A stretch of 64,000 nucleotides of DNA from Nocardia puris (GTDB lineage Bacteria > Actinomycetota > Actinomycetes > Mycobacteriales > Mycobacteriaceae), in the NCBI RefSeq assembly GCF_003315035.1, contig NZ_QNRE01000012.1, positions 160,256 to 224,255 of the forward strand, given 5' to 3'. Made by a program: the position numbers and the translations under genes. This document shows positions 58,399 to 64,000 of this stretch, piece by piece; position 1 is the stretch's first letter, and each line of letters begins with the position of its first letter. The notes under the pieces are model-generated. The model saw nothing but the letters and a program-made list of their open reading frames with translations. It made no database searches and was not told the DNA's origin.

Positions 58399-58556
58399 AT
58401 TCGGAGGTGGGCGGTCGTGTTATGCCAACCGGGTTTTAGGTGCTCTGCCAAGCTGAGCTACACCCCGTCTTCCGACGGGGTGACGGGATTTGAACCCGCG
58501 ACCACCCGCTCCTCATGCGATAACCGGCCGTCTCCGGCCCGCCCACACATCCGAAC
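58399..58556 (-). ncRNA. Y-RNA-like (YrlA-type) RNA Y1 with complete tRNA mimic
   Basis: Terminal pairing TTCGGA (58555-58550) with TCCGAA (58405-58400) and GTGGGCGG with CCGCCCAC, then conserved CGGGCCGGAGACGGCCGGTTA and AACCCGGTTGGCAT. The interior permuted tRNA has anticodon loop ATGAGGA, variable TGGTC, T arm GCGGG-TTCAAAT-CCCGT, 3' acceptor CACCCCG, linker TCGGAAGA, 5' acceptor CGGGGTG, TA, D arm GCTC-AGCTTGGCA-GAGC. The acceptor pairs perfectly over 7 positions, and the anticodon stem closes when ACC of the second part meets CGC of the first (against GCGGGT). Confidence 0.8.
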
Positions 58557-58582
58557 TGCTTACGTCGGGACTGTAAGCAGTT
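58554..58582 (-). other. Hairpin between RlaP-like gene and Y RNA array
   Basis: A perfect 10-base-pair stem AACTGCTTAC with GTAAGCAGTT and a 9-base loop. It touches the 5' base of Y1. It may mark the processing or promoter boundary of the Y RNA array, or end the RlaP-like transcript; no T run follows. Confidence 0.45.
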
Positions 58583-58624
58583 ACAGCGATCGCGGCAAAC
58601 CACTTTCCTGGACACCTCCTGTTG

Positions 58625-59410
58625 TCAGGAGGCTTTCCGGTGCCACCAGGACTCGTAGGTGTCGGTCAGCCACCGGTCTATCGCGGCGCGGTCCGGATGC
58701 GGCGGCAGGTCGGAGGACTCGGCGAGTTCGTCGAGTCGGGTGAGGAGTTCGGTCGCGCGGTCGAGCGCCTGTTCCTGGGTGTGCTCACCGCGGCGCAGTT
58801 CGGCGAGCCAGGTACGGTCCGGCTCCGGGATGGGCAGGGTGATGCGGCCGGCGGTGAGCAGCTCCACGCCCTGCAAACCGAGGCGCACCATGTGGTACGC
58901 GAATTTCGTGTCGAAGCCGCACACGTCGACGAGCTCGGGACGGTTGGTGTGCTTCTTGGACTTTCGGCCGAGCAGCTGGTCGCGCTGCCTGACGAGGTAG
59001 CCGGCGAACCGGGCGGCGGCCTGGCGGGAGATGAACCGCTCCGGATGCGCCTGGATGTCGGCGCCGATGTCGCTCGTGACGGCGAGATCGTGCGGAGGCA
59101 GGAACATCAGCAGCAGGATGGTGGGGTTGCCCTGGGCGGCGAGGCGCGCCCACTTGCGCAGGCTGTAGATGGTCAGGTCGAGGTCGCCGGGCCCGGACCG
59201 GACGCCGGTCGGCCGGGTCCGGTACTGGTATTGCTCGAACGCGCTGATGCCGATGACGTGGGTGGGCGGTTCGATGCACACGCCCATTTCGTCGCGGTCG
59301 GCGGCGCCGGTGCTGACACCGTGCACGCTGGACCCGTATTCGCCTCGGAGGACGGTGTTTTCGAGGGCGATGCGGCGGGCTTCGCTGCTGGAGTGCGGGT
59401 TGCCGGTCAT
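58625..59410 (-). CDS. RlaP-like RNA-repair nucleotidyltransferase
   Basis: A 261-residue protein of the polymerase-beta superfamily: GEYGSSVHGVSTGAADRDEM near residue 25 is the G-S...G...D.D.xG nucleotidyltransferase core, and DLDLTIYSLRKWARLAAQGN near residue 80 is the third acid region, with NPTILLLMF typical of the RlaP (COG3541) family. RlaP members are linked to RNA ligase RtcB repair operons in bacteria and to Ro60/Y RNA loci. Here it lies directly upstream of three Y RNAs and Ro60. It overlaps the upstream gene by ATGA. Confidence 0.8.
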   Translation of the reverse strand: MTGNPHSSSEARRIALENTVLRGEYGSSVHGVSTGAADRDEMGVCIEPPTHVIGISAFEQYQYRTRPTGVRSGPGDLDLTIYSLRKWARLAAQGNPTILLLMFLPPHDLAVTSDIGADIQAHPERFISRQAAARFAGYLVRQRDQLLGRKSKKHTNRPELVDVCGFDTKFAYHMVRLGLQGVELLTAGRITLPIPEPDRTWLAELRRGEHTQEQALDRATELLTRLDELAESSDLPPHPDRAAIDRWLTDTYESWWHRKAS

Positions 59411-60387
59411 GCTGCGGGGTTGCCTTTCTGGTTCTGGCGCAGGGCCAGGGCGAGCGCGTCACCGAGGCGGTAGACGGCGACGTCGGCGGCGGAGATGCGG
59501 TGGTCGGTGATCCGGGCCCGGCCGTCGTTCTCGATGTGCTGCCAGCCGCGGGGTTCGAGGCGACGCGATTTGTGGGCCCAGTGGTAGAGGGTGCGTTTCG
59601 GGATCGGCGCGCCGATGGCGGCGGTGACGCGGACGAGGTCGGCGACGGTGTAGAGCTGCTGCTCGGCGGCCGCGCGGGCGGCGGCTTCGATCTGGGCGAC
59701 TTCGTACTGGGTGCGGCAGCGGCCGCACCGCACCCAGGTCGCCACGCGCCCGTTGTCCTCGACGACGGCGCGCAGCGGGTGCCCGCACACGAGACCCTGC
59801 CGGTCCAGCACCGCCTCGCAGGCACCGAGGTAGCGGCGCTCCACCCTCCGATCGATGAACACCTCGACCGCGCGGGCCGCTCCTATGACGTCGGAGTAGA
59901 TCTGTTCGGCGTAGTCGTTGGCGCGCAACAGATCCGGGTGCAGGGCCAGCCAGGCGGCGGCGCGGGCCGTCGCGTCGGGCAGGGCGGGCGGCAGTGCGGC
60001 CGCGGAGCGGTCCGCGACCACGGGGCCGCGGAGCTCGGTGGCCACCTCGATCAGGTACGGGTCGTCGAGGTCCACCTGGAGGCGGTGTTCCTGGGAGATG
60101 ACGCGCGTCCAGGTCGTGATCGCGGTGACGAGGCGCCGGCGAGCCCGGTCGCCTTCGAGGACGGTGCCGCGGCCGCGGGCGGGACGTACCGGCAGCGGTG
60201 CTTCGGCGGAGCGGCCGCCGACGTGGCCGGAGGTCATGCGGGCCAGGCCGGCGCGGGTGATGTCCCACTCGGCCAGGAGCGCGGGGACCTGGTGCAGGTC
60301 AGCGACGATGGCGAGGCCACACTCGCCGCAGAGGGGTGCGCTGTCGCCGACAGGCCGCGAGCAGACACGGCACTCGGGCGCGCTCAC
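59407..60387 (-). CDS. Phage DNA-binding protein with zinc ribbon and MerR-like helix-turn-helix
   Basis: A 326-residue protein. Four N-terminal Cys (CRVCSRPVGDSAPLCGECGL) form one zinc site and a second lies at VRCGRCRTQY near residue 220. The C-terminal 90 residues (YTVADLVRVTAAIGAPIPKR, TLYHWAHKSRRLEPRGW) form a MerR-type recognition helix. This is a common early actinophage protein. It overlaps the nucleotidyltransferase gene (ATGA), linking it to the RNA island. Confidence 0.7.
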   Translation of the reverse strand: MSAPECRVCSRPVGDSAPLCGECGLAIVADLHQVPALLAEWDITRAGLARMTSGHVGGRSAEAPLPVRPARGRGTVLEGDRARRRLVTAITTWTRVISQEHRLQVDLDDPYLIEVATELRGPVVADRSAAALPPALPDATARAAAWLALHPDLLRANDYAEQIYSDVIGAARAVEVFIDRRVERRYLGACEAVLDRQGLVCGHPLRAVVEDNGRVATWVRCGRCRTQYEVAQIEAAARAAAEQQLYTVADLVRVTAAIGAPIPKRTLYHWAHKSRRLEPRGWQHIENDGRARITDHRISAADVAVYRLGDALALALRQNQKGNPAA

Positions 60388-60980
60388 CTCGCACCGCCAC
60401 GATCATCGCCGTCAGGGCGGAGCATCCGGCGCACCCACGCCTCGCCCTCGCGGCGAGGTCCCTCGCTCGACGGCGTGAGCCCGTTATCCGGCGGCCCGGC
60501 CACCCACAGCATGCCGGAGCAGGGATCCGGGTCACCGGGGAACCATCTCGGGAACGTGACCGACGTGTAGGCGCTGACGCCCCACGGGAGGGCGAGGCGC
60601 CGGGCGGACTCCCCCACTGGCAGCTGCAGTCGCGGCGGCCGGTAGAACCACGGCAGCTCGGTGTCCGTTGGCAGCAGGGAGACGAATCCGGCGTAGTCCG
60701 TGAAGGTTTCGCCGCACATAGGGCAAGTGGCGTATCCGAAGTGGCCGACGACGACGGCGAATCGGTCACGGGCGGCCTGTACGCAGGCGTCGCACTGGTG
60801 CCCGGTGGTGCATCCGTGCTGGTCGTACCGGATGGTGGCTGGGTGGTATTCGAGTCCGTGGGTGGCCGTGTCGTTGCAGGCGGGGTGGTCGTAGAGGCTG
60901 TCTCGTGCTTGCTCGGCTGTGATGTTGTCGATCAGGGCCAGGCACTTGTCCAGGATTTCTCGGGCGAGTTCGGTCGTCAA
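60384..60980 (-). CDS. Cys-rich hypothetical protein
   Basis: A 198-residue protein with an N-terminal helix (ILDKCLALIDNITAEQARDS), then Cys/His pairs CDACVQAA and ATCPMCGETF that probably bind zinc, then a Pro-rich C-terminal half. It overlaps the next gene by ATGA. Function unknown. Confidence 0.6.
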   Translation of the reverse strand: MTTELAREILDKCLALIDNITAEQARDSLYDHPACNDTATHGLEYHPATIRYDQHGCTTGHQCDACVQAARDRFAVVVGHFGYATCPMCGETFTDYAGFVSLLPTDTELPWFYRPPRLQLPVGESARRLALPWGVSAYTSVTFPRWFPGDPDPCSGMLWVAGPPDNGLTPSSEGPRREGEAWVRRMLRPDGDDRGGAR

Positions 60981-60983
60981 TCG

Positions 60984-61208
60984 TCAGTCCTCCTCGGGCA
61001 CGGCGCAGTCGTGGGCGAACTGGTGGTCGGCGCAGTAGTAGTTGCCGCAGCCCGGTTCGTCAGGGTCGCGGTGACCGTCCGGGTTGCGGCCGCACAGGTG
61101 GCCGAGCCCTCGGTCGATCTGAGCCTGGCAGCCAGGATGATCGCACGCGGCTTCGACGGCGTACCCGGCCATGCGGCCGTCGGGGAGCTCGTATCTGGCG
61201 TATCCCAC
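60984..61208 (-). CDS. Small zinc-binding protein
   Basis: A 74-residue protein with seven Cys and five His (ACDHPGCQAQIDRGLGHLCG, GCGNYYCADHQFAHDC), most likely folding round two zinc ions. Such AN1- or B-box-like proteins of unknown role are frequent in actinophage early regions. Confidence 0.6.
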   Translation of the reverse strand: MGYARYELPDGRMAGYAVEAACDHPGCQAQIDRGLGHLCGRNPDGHRDPDEPGCGNYYCADHQFAHDCAVPEED

Positions 61209-61212
61209 GGGG

Positions 61213-61614
61213 TCAGTCCTTCCAGGTGACTTCCAGCCAGAGCGCGCCGGGTAGGCCCTTCGCTGCTGGCGGGTGGATGATCGGTTCCGGTTTCGCCATC
61301 CAGCGCGGGATGTCGTCGGGCACCATCCCGTAGCCGGGGTGCTTCGCGGTGCCGGCGGCGAGGGCGTCGCAGATCGGTTTCAGGGTCGCGACGAGGTTGT
61401 CGGTGTCGCGGCGGCCGTTGTCGCGGGGCCGGTAGTGCAGTTGCACGGTGACGTGCGCGACGCCGCGCGGGAGGCGGGCGGCGGTGGCGAGTGTGTGCGT
61501 GGTTTGGCGCACCTCGCGGACAATCCGTGCCTTGGCGAGCGCCGCACCGCGTGTGAAACCTCGGTCGTTCATCGACAGCGGGGGCCGCGTCCACGGCAAG
61601 TCGATGCGGGTCAC
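61213..61614 (-). CDS. RusA-like Holliday junction resolvase
   Basis: A 133-residue nuclease of the RusA family: PPLSMNDRGFTRGAALAKAR near the N terminus, and the acidic core RPRDNGRRDTDNLVATLKPICDAL, where the two Asp of D-x-DN are metal ligands, followed by GMVPDDIPRW carrying further Asp. It resolves recombination or replication junctions. Start GTG 61614 overlaps the upstream stop (GTGA). Confidence 0.85.
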   Translation of the reverse strand: MTRIDLPWTRPPLSMNDRGFTRGAALAKARIVREVRQTTHTLATAARLPRGVAHVTVQLHYRPRDNGRRDTDNLVATLKPICDALAAGTAKHPGYGMVPDDIPRWMAKPEPIIHPPAAKGLPGALWLEVTWKD

Positions 61615-61976
61615 CGGTCGGCCTCCCGCCAGGAGGTGACATAGCGGCGGACGATGGTGAGCGGTGGTGCCGGGTAGTAGGCGGCGGCGTGCTGGCGGAG
61701 GGCTGTCTCGTGCGGGCTGGTGACGATCATCTCGACGTGGCGAGGGCTGCTGCTGTCGTTGCGGCCGCCCCACTCCACAGCGGTGGGCAGGAGGCCAGCG
61801 TCCGCGAGCGCGGTCACGATCCGTTCGGCGCGGGCGCGGTGCGCGAGCTGCATCACCCACTCCAAGCTGGCCCAGCGCATCCCCGTGATGCCGCGGCTCT
61901 CCGACCATTGGAGGAACAGGCTCTCGGCGATCACCTCGGCGGCGTGGGCGCGGATCTCGTCGGCGGGCTCAGGCAT
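61611..61976 (-). CDS. Hypothetical protein
   Basis: A 121-residue mainly helical protein (MPEPADEIRAHAAEVIAESL, MRWASLEWVMQLAHRARAER). ATG 61976. It is coupled to RusA on one side and to the zinc protein on the other. No family recognised. Confidence 0.55.
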   Translation of the reverse strand: MPEPADEIRAHAAEVIAESLFLQWSESRGITGMRWASLEWVMQLAHRARAERIVTALADAGLLPTAVEWGGRNDSSSPRHVEMIVTSPHETALRQHAAAYYPAPPLTIVRRYVTSWREADR

Positions 61977-62199
61977 GGTGCTCCATCCTGTTCGGGCAGG
62001 TGATGCCGGTTTCGGAGGTCCAGGTGTTGGGGTGCCCGCAGGTGGAGCAGACACCGAAGAACCCGTGCTGGATATGTTCGGTGAGGACCCAGCGCGTCGC
62101 CTCAGTGGCGCCGTGGCGGAGTTCAGGGCGGTCGCGTTCCCGATCGGGGAGCGCCCACCGACCGAACGGCTCAGGCGCGGCGGCAGACTCAGGAGCCAT
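61969..62199 (-). CDS. Small zinc-knuckle protein
   Basis: A 76-residue protein with a four-Cys knuckle VCSTCGHPNTWTSETGITC. Start ATG 62199 has GGAGG nine bases upstream, inside the end of the preceding gene. Similar short proteins occur in actinophage early operons. Confidence 0.55.
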   Translation of the reverse strand: MAPESAAAPEPFGRWALPDRERDRPELRHGATEATRWVLTEHIQHGFFGVCSTCGHPNTWTSETGITCPNRMEHHA

Positions 62200-62527
62200 G
62201 GGACATCCCCTCCCAGGCTCGGTCATAGTCGTCGGCCATGTACCACAGCGGGCAGCCCGGCACTCTCGGGCCGACCTGGATGCCGTCGGTGACCACGACC
62301 CTGATGCCGTCCGGGGTGTGGTTCCAGTAGCCGCCGAACGCGAGTGGCGCGGTGTCGCGGTGAATCTCGTCTGCGAAGTCGCGCAGGTGGCGGGCTATCC
62401 GCGCCCGCCACCGGTCAGGTATCCGCGCGTACGCGGCGCACAGGCACGGCCGCCCGAGCGCGGCGCGCCCCTTGCACACCTCGGCGCGGTAGAGGTGGGC
62501 GGCGCGGCGGTGGGTCTGATCAGGCAT
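62189..62527 (-). CDS. Hypothetical protein
   Basis: A 112-residue protein (RIARHLRDFADEIHRDTAPL) with a single helix-rich N-terminal half and an aromatic end (GCPLWYMADDYDRAWEGMSH). It overlaps both neighbours. Unknown function. Confidence 0.55.
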   Translation of the reverse strand: MPDQTHRRAAHLYRAEVCKGRAALGRPCLCAAYARIPDRWRARIARHLRDFADEIHRDTAPLAFGGYWNHTPDGIRVVVTDGIQVGPRVPGCPLWYMADDYDRAWEGMSHGS

Positions 62528-62876
62528 CGGGGTACTCCCAGGTGACCAGCTTGGGATGCCAGTAGCCCTCGGAGTCCACGGACTCGCAGAACTGGCGGAG
62601 GTCGGCCCTGGCTACGGTCGCGTACCACGCGCCCGGCGGGTACGCGCCGGGCCGGAAGCCCTCCCGCACCATGACCCTCTGCCGGTCCCAGTGGTGGGAG
62701 CCGATCCACGAGGATGACCCCCACTCATCGGCACGGTCGAACCGGTCGGGGTGGGCGTGCTCGTAACCGGCCTCCAGCTCGGCGCGGGTGCCCCACTGGA
62801 TCGGGGCGTCCACGACGGAGGAGTAGACGACGTAGAAGTCCTCGTCGCGGCTGGGTTTGATGATCGTGTGTCCCAT
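62520..62876 (-). CDS. Hypothetical protein
   Basis: A 118-residue protein (IIKPSRDEDFYVVYSSVVDA), a pattern DEDFYVVYS seen in small actinophage proteins with a beta fold. ATG 62876 shares one base with the previous stop (TGATG). Unknown function. Confidence 0.6.
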   Translation of the reverse strand: MGHTIIKPSRDEDFYVVYSSVVDAPIQWGTRAELEAGYEHAHPDRFDRADEWGSSSWIGSHHWDRQRVMVREGFRPGAYPPGAWYATVARADLRQFCESVDSEGYWHPKLVTWEYPDA

Positions 62877-63427
62877 CAGGGCTCCTCTCGTTTGGCGTCC
62901 TGCGGATCCCACAGGAGTTCGATGGGGAGGTCGACCCGCTCGAATCGGGGCAGGTCGAGGTCGAAGCAGCAGTCGCCGTTCGGGTCGATCCACCCGTCCG
63001 ACGTCCGCTGATAGATCTGGCCGGAGGAGACCTGCTTGACGAAACTCCCCACGGGTAGCGCGTCCTGCTCCTCGAGCGTCACGATCACGCGGACGGGCCG
63101 CCAAACAGAGGCTGCGTCGGCCGCGTTCTGATTGCCTTGCAATGCGATTCGCTCACCGGCCGCGCGGAACAGGACGTGCAACCATTCGCTGCTGTCGGTT
63201 GTGGCGACCTCGGTGATGTAGCCGTGCCGCATCGCGATCAGATCTGCCTGCGCCCTGTTGGCGGTGCGGATCGTGGCGGCGACGTCGTCCCACGATCCGG
63301 CGAGTCGGTTGTCGAGCGCACCCATCTCCCAGCCCGCGGTATAGGACTCGTCGTCGTGCGGGCCGCCCGCTGATACGACGGTCACGAACGGCATCACCAG
63401 GCCGTACCCATCGGTCTCTTCAGGCAT
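62876..63427 (-). CDS. Hypothetical protein
   Basis: A 183-residue acidic alpha/beta protein: SAGGPHDDESYTAGWEMGAL near the N terminus and YITEVATTDSSEWLHVLFRA in the middle. No motif recognised. Coupled by TGATG to the next gene and overlapping the previous. Confidence 0.6.
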   Translation of the reverse strand: MPEETDGYGLVMPFVTVVSAGGPHDDESYTAGWEMGALDNRLAGSWDDVAATIRTANRAQADLIAMRHGYITEVATTDSSEWLHVLFRAAGERIALQGNQNAADAASVWRPVRVIVTLEEQDALPVGSFVKQVSSGQIYQRTSDGWIDPNGDCCFDLDLPRFERVDLPIELLWDPQDAKREEP

Positions 63428-63629
63428 TGCGGTCCTCTCGGTCGGCGCGCGCGATCGCCTCGGCGGCGCGCGCGCTGATGTGGCCGGTGCTGGTGTCGGC
63501 CTGGGCGGGGCGGGGCCGGTGGATGGGGCAGGCGCGCATCACGTCGGCGTCGTCGGGGGTGAGCCAGCCACGGCGGCAGTCGTAGGGGCAGCGGTCTGGG
63601 ATGTCGTCGCCGGTGCGGTCGAGGGTCAT
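63420..63629 (-). CDS. Small Cys/His protein
   Basis: A 69-residue protein with CPYDCRRGWL and ACPIHRPRP, a likely zinc site, and a C-terminal Ala/Arg helix. ATG 63629 shares one base with the stop of the preceding gene (TGATG). Confidence 0.55.
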   Translation of the reverse strand: MTLDRTGDDIPDRCPYDCRRGWLTPDDADVMRACPIHRPRPAQADTSTGHISARAAEAIARADREDRNA

Positions 63630-63988
63630 CAGTCCACCTCCGTCGCCCGGGCGGGCTCCCAGCCGCCGCCGGGGCGGGACTGGACCGCCTCCGCGATGTG
63701 GTCTCCACCGGCGAGGTGTGCGGTGAGGGCGTGGTCGATGGCGGACTGCGCGGTGGGGTGGATGTGGTAATCGATCTGCCCGTCCACGTGCTCGACGCGC
63801 ACGGCGTACTCGACGGCGTCTGTGCGGTCCGCTTCGTCTGTGCGGTGCACAGACGGGTCGGGCTGTACAGACGCCTCCTCGGGTGTCCACAGAACGGTGA
63901 CGACACGGTGCAGGCGGAGCAGCTCGGCGCTCCACCGCTGCGCCCCGCTCCCAGAGATGCACCAGACCACGTGCCCGCTGTCGTCCAC
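63629..63988 (-). CDS. Hypothetical protein, possibly cut by the window edge
   Basis: At least 119 residues (VVWCISGSGAQRWSAELLRL, VEYAVRVEHVDGQIDYHIHP). The frame begins at GTG 63988, close to the end of the window, and the true start may lie beyond it. The C-terminal half looks like a small alpha/beta domain. Unknown function. Confidence 0.5.
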   Translation of the reverse strand: MDDSGHVVWCISGSGAQRWSAELLRLHRVVTVLWTPEEASVQPDPSVHRTDEADRTDAVEYAVRVEHVDGQIDYHIHPTAQSAIDHALTAHLAGGDHIAEAVQSRPGGGWEPARATEVD

Positions 63989-64000
63989 CCGAGTGGACTG

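Noticed and set aside
58399..58556. Y1 as a functional tRNA-Leu(GAG)
   Set aside because: The anticodon would be Leu, but the variable loop has only five bases while bacterial tRNA-Leu has a long arm, and the gene order is permuted.
58150..58600. Permuted tRNA genes with self-splicing introns (natural permuted intron-exon units)
   Set aside because: The permuted tRNA order first suggested this, but the flanking halves total only about 85 bases, no group I core is visible, and the position directly upstream of a Ro60 gene plus conserved GGTTA/AACC stem blocks fits Y RNAs better. Rejoining is kept only as a possibility.
22222..64000. CRISPR arrays
   Set aside because: No regularly spaced direct repeats were seen; the only short tandem repeats encode Gly-rich or Pro-Glu protein repeats.

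Overview
The window is high-GC actinobacterial DNA. The host part (about 1-22.2 kb) matches the purine-gene neighbourhood of mycolic-acid bacteria: purF, purL, purQ and purS, an M18 aminopeptidase, an Rv0807-like sterol-carrier protein and an F420-dependent oxidoreductase. A Nocardia or close relative is the best guess, inferred from gene content only.

Host region (1-22.2 kb): truncated purF; a YhgE/Pip-type membrane protein; sterol-carrier and F420 genes; a CPBP protease; two paralogous membrane-anchored alpha/beta hydrolases around a YiaA/YiaB-type protein; purL; a GT87 mannosyltransferase; an M18 aminopeptidase; two paralogous AmiC-like ligand-binding proteins flanking a MarR regulator; purQ-purS; a metallo-hydrolase; a small secreted protein; an M20 dipeptidase; and a GadC-like antiporter operon divergent from a glutamate decarboxylase gene. 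That decarboxylase is cut after about 154 codons, where foreign DNA begins.

Prophage (about 22.2 kb to beyond the window end): the left end has small unknown genes, an XRE/TPR regulator, a small winged-helix gene, two tiny membrane peptides and a lipoprotein. From 50.6 kb down to 26.3 kb, on the minus strand, runs a siphovirus late operon in transcription order: HNH nuclease, small and large terminase, portal, MuF-like protein, scaffold, decoration protein, gpE-type capsid, head-tail connectors, tail tube, tail chaperones joined by a -1 frameshift, tape measure, Dit-like and Gp37-like tail proteins, a lysin split over two reading frames, holin-like proteins and tail-fibre proteins. Many junctions are ATGA, GTGA or TGATG overlaps, so translation is probably coupled.

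Early region (50.8-64 kb, mostly minus strand): an HslV/proteasome-like hydrolase, tRNA-Trp, tRNA-Met, a DNA methyltransferase, a divergent operator with a winged-helix regulator, a RusA-like resolvase and many small zinc-binding or unknown proteins. Within it lies an RNA-metabolism island at 56.6-59.4 kb: an RlaP-like nucleotidyltransferase, three tandem Y-RNA-like (YrlA-type) non-coding RNAs and a Ro60 (TROVE/vWA) gene whose frame is broken. Two of the Y RNAs fold as essentially complete but circularly permuted tRNAs, including canonical anticodon loops; the third keeps only the Ro60-binding type stem. This island is the most interesting part of the window. No integrase and no right attachment site were seen; both probably lie beyond position 64000.
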